From: Trichoplusia ni
Lineage: Eukaryota; Arthropoda; Insecta; Lepidoptera; Noctuidae
Direction of reading: 5' to 3'
Assembly (NCBI RefSeq): GCF_003590095.1
Contig: NC_039478.1
Location: 19,716,001 to 19,780,000 of the forward strand
Length of the DNA stretch: 64,000 bases
Shown here: piece after piece, positions 23,375-34,028 of the stretch
Layout of the letters: every line of letters starts with the position of its first letter
Position numbering within the stretch: position 1 is the stretch's first letter
Position numbers and translations under genes: made by a program
Notes under the pieces: model-generated
Seen by the model: only the letters and a program-made list of their open reading frames with translations
Database searches by the model: none
What the model was told of the DNA's origin: nothing

Positions 23375-25799
23375 ATGAACCGATACGTGGTGCTCCAGCA
23401 GCTGGGCGACGGCACGTATGGGTCCGTTGTACTGGCTCAGAGACGAGACACTGGTGAGAAGGTAGCCATCAAGCGTATGAAGCGGAAGTACTACTCGTGG
23501 GATGAAGCCATGAACTTACGGGAGGTCAAGTCGCTCAAAAAGCTCAACCATGCTAATATTGTCAAGTTGCGAGAAGTTATACGAGAAAATGACACGTTAT
23601 ATTTTGTTTTTGAATATATGAGGGGAAACTTGTACCAATTGATAAGAGACACAGAGCGACCCTTTCCTGAACCAGTTTTAAGAAACATTGTGTATCAAGT
23701 GTTACAAGGGCTAGCACATATGCACCGTCACGGATTTTTCCACCGAGATCTTAAACCAGAGAACTTGCTGTGCGCTGGACCGGAGCTCGTCAAGATCGCG
23801 GACCTGGGGCTGGCACGCGAAGTACGTTCGCGTCCACCGTACACTGATTATGTGTCGACGCGATGGTACCGCGCACCTGAGGTCTTGTTGCACGACACCC
23901 GCTACGGTGCTCCTATAGACCTATGGGCTCTAGGCTGCATCATGGCAGAGCTATATACCTGTCGCCCCTTGTTTCCGGGGAACTCCGAAATCGACCAGTT
24001 GCATAAGATATGTGCCGTATTGGGTACACCTGACCGGGACGATTGGCCGGAAGGCTATGCACTTGCTGAAGCCTTGCGGTTCCGGTTTCCATCAAGTGCT
24101 GGAGTGCCTCTTGCACGTGTAGTTCCCTCCGCGTCGCCTCCGGCATTAGCTTTGCTTACTGCTTTTATGCGGTATCCACCACGTGAGCGCCCTACAGCCC
24201 CCCAAGCGCTACGGTGAGACTGATACCTTTCCATAAAAAATAAAATGATTGTTATTAATAAGTACTAGGTCAGTAACGACGAATCTTTTGTTTTAGGTTT
24301 CCGTATTTTGCGGTAGGTGCTGCCTTAGTATTACCTCCACCAGCTTCGCGTGCAAGAAGGTTCGTTTGATGTTTGTCACAGCAGACCAAATGATGCGCTT
24401 GTCGCAATGCACTTAGACCGATTTGTTGCACTGCACTGTTCGTTAATCACCTATGTATAAATAATACATGTTGGTCACGACTCCGTGTGGACTTCAGTTA
24501 ACAACGCGAGAGTTTTTGTAACCCCTCATCAACCAAAATGCCCAAGAAGCGCTGGGCCCGTATCACATATTTTATGTAAACGATATGTAAGGCAAAATTG
24601 CAAAACTGTAGCGCTCTCCAAAAAAGTTTCATAATATAAACTTCGACCCCCCTTTACCACCCACTTAGAACATTTTTTTTTCTGTGAAAAGGTAGTTTAT
24701 TTCCTTTCTTAGGCTCTGGATTCTAATTTCTAATTTTTGTGTTCTATAGACCATTCATCGAGGAAGATTTTAGGCTATATAACATCACGCTGCAATTAAT
24801 AGGGTCGAAGATACCTACAGTGGAAAATGTGGCAAAACGGGGAAAAATAATCTTCGTGGGCCTCCGTTCAAAAATTGATAACTTATATCTTCTAACAGCT
24901 AGTAATATATATTAGTGTATTAGTATTGTTCAGAGTTTTCTCTAGATCAATACATAAGTCACTGATTTTTTTTAAATACTACCACGGGAGCCTTTTGTTT
25001 TTATAAAAATTGAAGTAACTCAACGCTTATCCCTAACATTTTTTTACATATTGGAAAATAAAACCAAGGACATTGCATTCCAAACATGGATGACAGGATC
25101 TTTCTTGATTTTAGGAGCGCTGTTCGTTGTGAAACTGAAAATGTACCGGAAAAGCCAAGATCGCCAGTCTCCACGCTTCAATTACATCCAGCGATCCAGC
25201 CACCGCCGTTACGAGACAGATTTGCCGATATTCTTGGGTTAGATGTACCTTTTGGTGGTTCTTTGTTAAGGCGCTGGTAGATTACTTAACCTGTAGTGTA
25301 ATTACACTAAACGACATGTCATAATGGTGTAGGGGCGAAGTGGTTCATGACGCAGGCGGCGAGCAGCCGCTGCGGCGCGTGTCCGGCGCCCGCGAGCTGC
25401 GCGGCGGCGGCGCGGAGTCGCTGGCGCGCGGACGCAGCGTGCTGGGCGCGCTGCAGGCGCCCGCGCTGGCGGCCGGCGCCGCACCGCTCGCGCCGCCGCC
25501 GCGCCCCGCTGTCGCTCCGCCCGGAGGCGCTGCGGCCGCCTACCTCAGCACGGCGCGCTATGTCACTGGATCCCGGATAGACACTTCACTATTTCGTCCC
25601 TTGCCTTTGAGGGCACACCGAGGTACCTACGATAAAATCCTATGCCTGCTACCAACGATCCGAGATATGTACTGGTCTGAGTTAGTCGGTACCGTCTGAA
25701 AACTCAGAAAAAGGAAAGATGAGCGCTCCTCCACGATGACTCGGATCCTTGGCTTCAGGTATTACGATAAAGCAATCTAATTTGTTATCAGGGAACTGA
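23375..25799 (+). CDS. MAK/CILK1-type RCK-family ciliary protein kinase, 5 exons
   Basis: RCK kinases (MAK, CILK1/ICK, MOK) control cilium length and intraflagellar transport turnaround. I place exons at 23375-24213, 24297-24359, 25115-25276, 25333-25622 and 25759-25799. Phases 2, 2, 2, 1 agree and give 464 aa. The catalytic domain is almost all in exon 1: glycine loop GDGTYGSV (11-18), catalytic Lys33 in VAIKRMKRK, Glu50, HRDLKPEN (123-130), metal-binding DLG (143-145), and the activating TDY at 157-159 in PPYTDYVSTRWYRAPE. Exon 2 completes the domain with RFPYFAVG. The C-terminal part is alanine/proline-rich and ends near AYLSTARYVTG, resembling the conserved tail motif of MAK. The usual DFG is DLG here. 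The short last exon and the exon 2 to 3 join rest on splice signals and phase only. Confidence 0.85.
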
Positions 25800-26999
25800 T
25801 TAAATACTTGAAACGTCTTTCAGAGACAACCACTGTGGGCAGCGGTGCAACACGTGTCGATTGGGCTGCCAAATATTTGCGATGAACGCGTTTTTACTAA
25901 TAGAATAGGGACAAATTTTATACATTTTCTGGACGTTCCAGCATTTTATTGGTTGTTCTAATCTCATCGTGAAAATATTATTTTGATGTGTTTAACTTAC
26001 TTGCATATATTGTTTGATTCAAATTTAGAATGGTAGTAATATCTATGTTTTCATGAATAATTAATTCAAGATTCAATCATCTTTATATTTAATTCCACTG
26101 CACTGTACCTACATGTGCATGTGTGTGCCACTAAACTCCTGTTCAAGGGCTGGACCAATTTTTACGGTTTTTGGTGGGGCCCTGAATGGTTTAAATTTAC
26201 ATACAGCCTGGCAGGACGAAGTTTGCCGGATAGCTAACCTATGAATTAGAAAAATAAAAAGAAACACGACATTTTCAGCAAAAATGCACACACTGAGATG
26301 CAAATACCTAATTGATAGTCTCATTTGAAAATCGGTTTTCATCAAATCATCATCAATCATAAAACGAAGGAACAGGAAATGAGCCGAGTACTCGGTTGAT
26401 ACTTTGTACTCGGCGGGTTTTTTGATACTTGTACTCGGCTGAATAGCTCGGTTTGCATGCCGAGTAATATTTTTTTCAGGTATAGCAATATAAATATATT
26501 TAAGTATATGTAGGTAATTAAAACAAGACAAGTGTTCATCAAAAGGCATTAAGGAAATCTTTGACAATCTCACTTAGCAAAACCACTGCTCGACTTATTT
26601 TATCAATAGTTTCTTTAAACTACTTAAAAAATTACAATAAGGTATTGGGCTTAAGTTAGTTTTCTTTCTTCTAACCAAATATCTTACATATTCGTTTATA
26701 TAAATAATAAAATGCCAGTCGAATTAATTAACTCTGCGTTTTCAACGTAGCGCGCCTAACAAAAACTACTTTTAGGTTTTTGTGTTGTTTCTTTGTTATG
26801 TAAATAATCTCTCGTAGTCAGTAGTGGCTTTGCGGTGAGAATTGGGACGTTTATAGGCTGGCAATTTTATTTAAATTTGAACATTTAGAAAGTCGTTTAT
26901 TTTGTTATTTACAATTAATTTGAGTGTATCAAATACATCTGGTGCTTAACCTCTTGTTTTCTAAATAAATAACATCCAGACTCAAGTAGACACAAGTGG
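25800..26999. other. AT-rich intergenic DNA
   Basis: No gene is supported. The 154-residue open frame on the minus strand at 26109-26573 has no recognisable domain and AT-driven codon use. GTACTCGGC is repeated several times near 26385-26435, a small local repeat. Confidence 0.45.
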
Positions 27000-27140
27000 C
27001 CTAGCTCGATACAACTACAGAATATCTCAGTGATTTAATGGTTCTTATGGTCATGCTGGTACCCACAGAGCGTCGGTCCCAGCATCGTGTCGCGGGTTAA
27101 ATACCCGTGAGGACAATCGTTTGTGTGATCCTCATACATT
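27000..27140 (+). mobile_element. Diverged tRNA-derived SINE (plus orientation)
   Basis: A degenerate B-box-like CGCGGGTTAAATACCCG is followed by GTTTGTGTGATCCTCATAC. The latter resembles the GTTTGTGTGATGAGCACGAT that follows the B box of the inverted copy at 27230-27370. The A-box region is poorly preserved, so this is an old copy. Confidence 0.5.
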
Positions 27141-27229
27141 TTTTTTAATATTCCACAACTTTCACACTACGCCATCAAGTCTCAAACTAAGCAAAGTTTG
27201 TATTATGAGTACTAGACAACTAAAAAACA

Positions 27230-27370
27230 TACTCATATATTTCTCAATACATACAAAGAATAAATGATCGTGCTCATCACACAAACACTTTGTACTAGGA
27301 AGGAATCGAACCCACGACCTCCGGTATGACAGTCAGGGCCACTAGACCAAAGCTCAAGTCACATGCTCAA
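27230..27370 (-). mobile_element. tRNA-derived SINE (minus orientation)
   Basis: On the minus strand it reads TTTGGTCTAGTGGCCCTGAC (A-box-like TGGTCTAGTGG), then GGGTTCGATTCC (B box), then GTTTGTGTGATGAGCACGAT and an AT-rich tail. The head looks like a tRNA-Asp/Gly-type sequence, but the spacing and continuing body show a SINE, not a tRNA gene. It is a different SINE family from the one at 5018 and 31468. Confidence 0.65.
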
Positions 27371-28523
27371 TGCAACTTGAATATTTGTGAATCCCGCAGA
27401 TGACGATTAAATTCAGCAATGCAAACTTAACAAAAAAAAAAGTATTGCTACATGATATAAATATTTCCTCCCTATAGTTTGTATCTGCAACAAAAGAGAT
27501 CTTAAGGGCTGTTCACTAAAATGCCAATATAAAAATTAGTGAAACCGTAGTTTAGGTAATTGGTTTGGGTTATTAGCGTTTGAACCAAAGACGTTAATTA
27601 GTTGATTTAAAAATAAATTTAGTGTGCTAATTATGTGGACTAGATTAATCAGCTGAGACATAACTAGGCAGACAATATACAATTAAAATATTTTTTAAAC
27701 AAGTCCCATATTAAGGAATTTAATCCTCATAAGTTTAATAAAAAGCTCTAATTTTTTTTTAAGAGCACAATCATATCCACTATCTCATTTTCTTTTAAAA
27801 TAACACATTATTCCATCACATGACAATTTGATCTTCTATAGTACCAGATTTGTGTACCAGTTCATGAGAACTATACAATGCACCCTATGCTATTACAACC
27901 CGCATCAATTAAAATAGTCAAGTGATTGTTTTTTTCAAGGTATTAATTATTGCTATCACTGAAATAATAGGTTGTCTGTCATATTTTATAAATCCTACTC
28001 AGTTAGCCTAATTTCCCAGCAAATCTTAATAGCCATTGGTATTACAAACCAAGGAAAGCATGATCATCATCTTATTGCACTAGGTTAACTGGTTATTGAG
28101 GGGTGTACAAATATAATAAAGTAAAAGTGTTGTGAGTGTGTTTCTGTCTTTTTTACTTCTTAATTACCTAGAACTATGTAGTGAGAATCTGGTACGGAGG
28201 TACAAATCTGAAACCCTGGATTCAAATGAACAGTAACAAAGAAAAGTCCTTTTTACTGGGAGCAGCTAATGTCAAATAAATATATGAGTATTAAATTCAG
28301 ATCGAGAGATATGATGATTGTAGATATGAACAACAAGCCTCTGCGCTTGTAAACAACAAGGTTATGTTTAATGTCACTTTCATTAATACAACTGATTATT
28401 AAAACATCAGGACAACATCATACTATATTATAATATTATTTACACATTTCATATAAAATTTGACAGTGATCAACAAAGAGCATAGTGGGTATACCCACGG
28501 TCCCGGTACTGTACACAGAGTTG
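27371..28523. other. AT-rich intergenic DNA
   Basis: No gene or clear repeat is seen. The right end is the likely 3' UTR of the TDP-43-like gene on the minus strand. Confidence 0.45.
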
Positions 28524-29411
28524 TCACTCATACTTGAGGTAGGGCTTATCCAGGGGGGGCGCGGGCGCGGCCTGCTGCGGCCAGGCGTCTCCGGCCCAAT
28601 TGAAGACGCGCCCGCCGCCCTCCACCAGCCCCCAGCCCAGCAGCTGCGAGCCACGCGCGCCGCGCTCCCGCTTGGGCGACGCTGTCGAGATGTTCACTGA
28701 TACGCCCTTGATTATGTGGTCCTGCCCGCAGAGCGACTGGGCCACTTCGGGGTCCAAGAAGGTCACGAAACTAAAAGCGCGGAAAGGCCGTGGCACGAAT
28801 ACGTCCGTCACTTGCCCAAATGCGCCAAAGTACTCGCGCAGATCTTCTGCAGTGAGGTTCTCGGTGCACCTACCTACGAACACCTTTCGGTGGGCGCTAG
28901 CACCGCCGTCCTTCCCGTTGGGGATACGTACGTCGCACCAACGTCCATCAATCATGTGGCGCCGCCCTAGAGCGCGTAATTGTGATTCATATTCAGCAAA
29001 CTTTATAAATCCGAATCCTTTCGATAGACCCGTTTTAGCATCACGTTTCACCTGCACCATAAGAAGCTCGCCAAACCCGGTGAAATAGTCACGCACGGCG
29101 TCTTCGCCAGTCTTCCACGGCAAGCCGAGTACGATGAGGTCTGAGCACCGCGGGCGGGGTGTGGGTTCAGGCGAAGCGCGCGGAAAGGCACACCAGTAGC
29201 GGTGCGCTGCCCAGCCATCGGACGGCGGCGACAGGCGCTCGTCAACGAGGCGTAAACCTCGTAGTCGTCCGCCAGCGCGGTACTTGAGACCGCTGGCACC
29301 AGCGAACTGCGCCGCAACAGTGCTTAGCAAAAGCGAGCCGTCTTCCTCGGTCGGCAGCTCGATCGGCTCGTCCTGCTCCCCCTCACTCACCGGCACGTAC
29401 TCTATCGACAT
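28524..29411 (-). CDS. TBPH-like: TDP-43 (TBPH) homologue, intronless and shortened
   Basis: TDP-43 proteins bind UG-rich RNA and regulate splicing and RNA stability in the nucleus. The 295-aa frame starts at ATG 29411. The N-terminal oligomerisation domain (residues 1 to about 75) has DEPIELPTEEDGSLLLSTV and AQFAGASGLKYR. RRM1 has LIVLGLPWKT (RNP2, near 92-97) and SKGFGFIKF (RNP1, near 131-138). RRM2 has RKVFVGRCTENLT (near 175) and RAFSFVTF (near 211). DHIIKGVSVNIS closes RRM2. The basic nuclear-localisation stretch normally between the N-terminal domain and RRM1 is replaced by a proline-rich linker. The long glycine/asparagine-rich C-terminal domain is missing; only about 50 residues follow RRM2, ending WPQQAAPAPPLDKPYLKYE. 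Lack of introns suggests a retrocopy, but the open frame indicates it is kept. Confidence 0.88.
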   Translation of the reverse strand: MSIEYVPVSEGEQDEPIELPTEEDGSLLLSTVAAQFAGASGLKYRAGGRLRGLRLVDERLSPPSDGWAAHRYWCAFPRASPEPTPRPRCSDLIVLGLPWKTGEDAVRDYFTGFGELLMVQVKRDAKTGLSKGFGFIKFAEYESQLRALGRRHMIDGRWCDVRIPNGKDGGASAHRKVFVGRCTENLTAEDLREYFGAFGQVTDVFVPRPFRAFSFVTFLDPEVAQSLCGQDHIIKGVSVNISTASPKRERGARGSQLLGWGLVEGGGRVFNWAGDAWPQQAAPAPPLDKPYLKYE

Positions 29412-30237
29412 AGCGCTCACCGTCCTATGCCGTCTCTTGCACTCCGCATGTCGTTTACATTATCCTTTATCTGCTTCGGCGATATTGTAGCGTCAGCATC
29501 GGATACTTGATCGATGGAACAACAAAATTTATTTCACCCGTGAAAATCACCGTCGTTTTCTCTTACCGTAAACGTGACGTATGATGTGACGTTTCATGTC
29601 AAAAATGTTGCTATGCTATTTTTACTAATAAATCGGATACACACACCAGTCAAGTCTCGTTAAGGCATTTATTTCAGCATGGTTTAATATTATGTTTACA
29701 TACGTGTGTACAATACACTTTCTTTTTATGAATATCAATTAGTGTTATCGGTTGCTTGAAAAAAAACGCGGTTCATAAAACAGATTATATAAGACCTGGC
29801 ATTAACGCATTGTCAGCACTGAGCTCTACATTGATCTTTGTGAACGGATGTTTGTTTCCGAAATAGATAAAAGGAAATTCTGTTAAAAACACAAACCCTC
29901 TGTATTTTTAAAGCTTCGCTAAAGACCCAAAAGCATGCCATAGAGAAGTCATGATCTTGAGAAAATTACGAAATAAGCGACCAGTGACATATTTTTACGA
30001 CACTGGCAAAATTTTTCGTAACTATCAGCAGATTGACATGAGAGGAAAAAAGGGTTTGCCCGTTTCAGGCCGATGTCCAAAGAATGAGGGTTTTCTAGAA
30101 CTGTCAACGCGAGATGGCGGCACTATAGTGTGCGGTCGAATGAACTGTCAAAATACATACATAATATATGCGAATAGTAATTTTATCTATATTTATTGGT
30201 TTACTTATATTTAAAATATATGTAATATATAATCAAA
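29412..30237. other. Intergenic DNA
   Basis: The left part is the presumed promoter of the TDP-43-like gene. An 87-codon frame at 29951-30214 has no recognisable domain and is not accepted as a gene. Confidence 0.45.
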
Positions 30238-30284
30238 CTAGCTGTTGCCCGCGACTTTGTTTGCGTGATTTTCCAGATGTGAAA
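30238..30284 (-). repeat. Helitron-like 3' end fragment, inverted
   Basis: The reverse complement ends GTCGCGGGCAACAGCTAG, the same 3' end as the elements at 18945 and 30588. Only the terminal part remains. Confidence 0.55.
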
Positions 30285-30329
30285 AACAATGAAGTTTTAA
30301 TAATAACGATCATCGCAAAAATGTAACGC

Positions 30330-30587
30330 AATATTGAAAATCACTGATTATCTGATTATTGTATGTATTAATTGTATTTCTTATTTCTATGTTATGTATG
30401 TTTATGTATACCTTTACAGGTTTTTAACAATAATGCACCACCTACCTCTGTACATACTGATAATTTTCCTGAAGATATCGCTTTTAGCGATAAGACCGCC
30501 ATTGTACCCTAACATTGTATGTATTAAGAATCACTGCTGTAATTCCATGGTGTACAATAAAGAATATTCTAATCTAATCTAATCTAA
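30330..30587 (+). repeat. Likely LINE 3' end with (TCTAA)n tail
   Basis: The stretch ends TTTTAGCGATAAGACCGCC, then TGTACAATAAAGAATATTC, then four TCTAA units. A poly(A)-signal-like AATAAA followed by a pentamer tail is typical of the 3' end of lepidopteran LINEs. The family is not assigned, and no coding part is attached. Confidence 0.5.
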
Positions 30588-31424
30588 TCCAAACTAATAT
30601 TATAAATGCGAAAGTAACTCTGTCTGTCTGTCTTTCTGTCTGTCTGTCTGTCTTTTCTTCACGCCTAAACTACTGAACCGATTTGTGTGAAATTTGGTAC
30701 AGACATAGTTTGAAACTTGAGAAAGGACATAGGATAGTTTTTATTACAAAAAATAAAAATAAAAAATAAAATTTATTACGGACATACTATATAATAGTGC
30801 CATCTATTGGTCAAATGTCGAGCTGTTCCTATGCTCCGTAGATAGATGGCGTTAATCGCGCAATGGTGTCATTACACGTGTTCGGTTCATGTTATTGTTT
30901 TAATTCATCGGAAAATCCATCAGAAAAATGTAAATAAACAGTAAAAAGGTGTAAAAAAATAATATTAATATAATAAAAGTTTTACTACAAAGAAAATGCT
31001 CTAACGGAGTATAGATAATTCTATTAGTACTACGCGCAATGGTGTCGATCGTTACACGAGTTCGGTTCATGTTGTTTTATTTCATCGGAAAAAACTAAAT
31101 AAATAGTAAAAAGGTATGAAAAAAATAATAAAATAACATATAAAAAATATAATACTACTTTTAGTACAAAGAAAATGCCCGAACGGAGTATAGATAAATA
31201 ATCCGAGTTGTCACTATGGTCGATAGATGGCGTTGGGATCGAAATAGATCGCGCTATGGTTTCGTTACACGCATTTGGTTGGACATAGGATAGTTTTTAT
31301 CCCAAAAATCCTGCGGGAGCGGGAACTTCTCAAAAATCCCGCGAGATCGGGAACTATGTGAGTAAAACCAAAAATCTGCCGGAAGTCACTGTTCCACGCG
31401 AACGAAGTCGCGGGCAAAAGCTAG
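30588..31424 (+). mobile_element. Non-autonomous Helitron-like element with internal tandem duplication
   Basis: It starts TCCAAACTAATATTATAAAT and ends GCGGGCAAAAGCTAG, between a host A and T, matching the element at 18945. The interior differs. It has a (TCTG)n tract at about 30620-30655 and a unit of roughly 180 bp that is repeated. The segments starting CAATGGTGTC at about 30862 and 31037 are copies, with a third partial start near 31255. Both full units include AGAAAATGC and ACGGAGTATAGATAA. Confidence 0.65.
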
Positions 31425-31467
31425 TCTAAAAATATACATTAAAAACATCATGAAATAAAGAAATATT

Positions 31468-31700
31468 GACGACCTCCGTGGTCGAGTGGCGTACGCACCG
31501 GTTTCAAGGTGTCGCTAGCTCTGAGGTCCCGGGTTCGATCCCCGGTCGGGTCAATGTAAAAATTCACATTCCTACATTGTCTCGGGTCTGGGTGTTTGTA
31601 GTACCTTCGTTGTATCTGGATTCCATAACACAAGTGCATTAGCAACTTACTTTGGGTTCAGAACAATATATGTGATGTTGTCCGCACTTAAAAAAGAAAA
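31468..31700 (+). mobile_element. tRNA-derived SINE, copy 2, with TSD
   Basis: It matches the SINE at 5018-5253 nearly base for base: A-box-like GTGGTCGAGTGGC, B box GGTTCGATCCCC, then the same body to GATGTTGTCCGCA, and an A-rich tail. AAATATT flanks both ends (31461-31467 and 31701-31707). Confidence 0.85.
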
Positions 31701-31707
31701 AAATATT

Positions 31708-32719
31708 ATGTCTGTCACGCCCGACAGTTGTAATTTTCACACACGACGTTTTCTGACGATGAACCAAGGTAATAACTATGTCGTTTACTAATCTATTGTT
31801 AAGCATAGGTATCTAGATGTGAACATGCAACTTTGGGTTGAGAGTAAATACGAATGTTTTGATCTTGAAGTAACATCGCCAACATTACTGACTTAAAAAT
31901 TGTGGTGTATACCTATCGTAAATAAATACAAAATCAGCGGCATTTCACGTTTGAGTACTTTTAGTACATCAATAAAAATAATTTAAGTTCAATTCTTTCA
32001 ATAATGTACCGATTACAAGTGACATTGATCCAAAGTTTTAATAGTTTATGTTTCTTTTATTTTACTTATGAAAAAGTCGCGCTTTATTAGACTTGAAAGG
32101 GAAGAAATTGTCTATTTTTGTGAAAATGATTTTTTTTCGAAAAATATATTATTAAATGTATATTATTGCTCTACCAAGTCTTAAGATAAATAGCGTGATG
32201 TTTTTTGTGTAAATTGCTGACCGTACTGCCCACTACTAAATGGGGTGAAAATACATCTCATAATTGTATTAGACGATGTTACGCGTGAATACAAAAATTC
32301 AAAACTTTACTGCTCATGCCCCCCGCATAGTAGCGTTATGATTTTTTTATGTATGTTGTATCAAGCGTTCGACAATGTTTATGCAAAATTTGAACGAAAT
32401 ATATTTAGTAGTTCATGAGATAATTTGATATTGTTTTTTTATAGATATTGTACATACGTATACAGTAGTTCATGCGGTACAATGAACTACTGAATATATA
32501 TAGCCCTGGATAGTATCGTAAACGTGATTCAAACATGTTTGGGGCGCTCTAGAATCATAAAAATTTTGAAATAAAAAAGCACTTAAAATAAAATAAAAAT
32601 ATGTATAATAATATATTTCTTTATTTCATGATGTATGTTTATCAATATTGCTTTACATTTTTGCAATGATCATCATTATTAAACTTCATTGTTTTTCCCA
32701 TCTTGAAAATCACGCAGCC
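31708..32719. other. AT-rich intergenic DNA
   Basis: No gene or recognisable repeat is seen in this kilobase. Confidence 0.45.
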
Positions 32720-32725
32720 ATACAC

Positions 32726-34028
32726 ACGCCGGCACAATTAGGGGAACACTAAAAAAAGGTCGATTTTTTTTACAAAGTAAAGTAGTACTTATTTTTTTAG
32801 TTACACAATTATTAGTTGCACTCAACTTAACAAAACTAAATGTTTTAGTAACTCACACAATATTTATTCTTGAAGAATTTAACAAAATTAGAAATAAATA
32901 ACATTGAACGATTTTTCGTTATGATTGAAATCTGCCAAAAACTTTAAAGTTCACCCATAAAATAAAGTTTTAATACCGGGTATTGCCGCCACGGGCTCGA
33001 ATTAAAGCCTGTATACGATTTCCCATGCTTTGGATAACGTTGTCGATCAGTTCTTGGGGCAAGTTATTCCACTCTCCCACTATCGCCGATTTAAGTTCTT
33101 CCACATTGTTAGGGGCTGGATTTCTTTGTCGAACCTTTCTTCCCAGGTAGTCCCACACATGTTCTATCGGGTTCATATCCGGTGATCGCGCTGGCCAGCC
33201 CATCTGAGTGATACCGACTTCATTAAGGTAGTCACCCACTATGCGTGCAGTGTGAGGCCGTGCGTTATCTTGCATGAAAATGAAATTTTCACCAATAGAT
33301 GGGGCAAAAGGCATGACATGGGGTTCTAACACTTCTGTAATGTACCGCTGTGCAGTTAGCGATCCATTACTGATGATCACTAGCTCCGTGCGGGCTCCCA
33401 AACATATGCCACCCCATACCATCACCGACCATCCACCATACGACACAGTTCCAGTGAAATTTGCTTGGCGATAACGTTCCCCTCGATGTCTCCACATTCT
33501 TTCCCTCCCATCCACGAAATTTACACAAAATCGGCTCTCGTAACTGAACAAAACACGGCCCCACTCACTTGTCCAATCTCGATGCTCTCGAGCGAATGCC
33601 AATCTTGCTACACGATGAGCTACCTCGAGTTTTGGAGCCTTTGCTGGCACGTAAGAGTTTAAACCAACTTCATTACACCGTCTTCTAACAGTCCTTTCAC
33701 TGACATTCGCATTACGGACTTCTGCTAAACGATTTCGGGTCTGAACAGCTGTTTGACGACGATTTCGTAAAGTCTGCATGACCAAGAAACGGTCATCTAA
33801 GGCGCTAGTTGCCCGATTTCTGCCCTGCCCTCGTCTGCGCACGTACGATCCAGTCTCCCTAAAACGTCGGACGACGCGATAAATCACCGACGTCGATACA
33901 CCCAATGCGCGACTGACTGAGCGATAGGTGTGCCCTTCTTCGATCATGGTTACAGCCCTGGCTGCAGAAGTTGCTGGTAAATCACTCATTTTGTATCGGA
34001 ACAATGGGCACTATACAAATGTAAACAG
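32726..34028 (-). mobile_element. Tc1-like DNA transposon, 5' side truncated
   Basis: The body is the transposase gene plus a 3' flank. A possible terminal repeat lies near 32726-32757 (CACGCCGGCACAATTAGGGG). No matching inverted end is found upstream of the transposase. The start codon is only about 40 bases from the end of an RTE-type LINE reading frame, so the 5' part is missing or was replaced. Confidence 0.7.
32970..33989 (-). pseudogene. Tc1/mariner transposase, DD34E family, first catalytic Asp lost
   Basis: The open frame of 339 residues from ATG 33989 has the Tc1 layout. An N-terminal paired-like helix-turn-helix (RAVTMIEEGHTYRSVSRALG and SVIYRVVRRF) is followed by a second HTH region with a TVRRRC segment. 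The catalytic domain has FMQDNARPHTA (second Asp, residue 241) and SPDMNPIEHVWD (Glu, residue 276), separated by the expected 34 residues. The first catalytic motif, normally with Asp between Ser and Glu, reads VLFSYESRF, so Tyr replaces Asp at residue 150. The frame is otherwise intact. It should be inactive for cleavage while still able to bind DNA. Confidence 0.88.

Noticed and set aside
24748..24915. Extra kinase exon after a CTATAG acceptor
   Set aside because: The frame runs to a stop and has no kinase-tail wording. The exon chain without it keeps phase.
26109..26573. 154-codon open frame on the minus strand
   Set aside because: No family resemblance. It lies in AT-rich repeat-like DNA with a local GTACTCGGC repeat.
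27290..27360. tRNA-Asp-like gene
   Set aside because: The head resembles a tRNA, but no proper acceptor stem closes, and it continues into a SINE-like tail shared with 27000-27140.
29951..30214. 87-codon open frame
   Set aside because: There is no recognisable domain, no splice or promoter context, and AT-driven composition.
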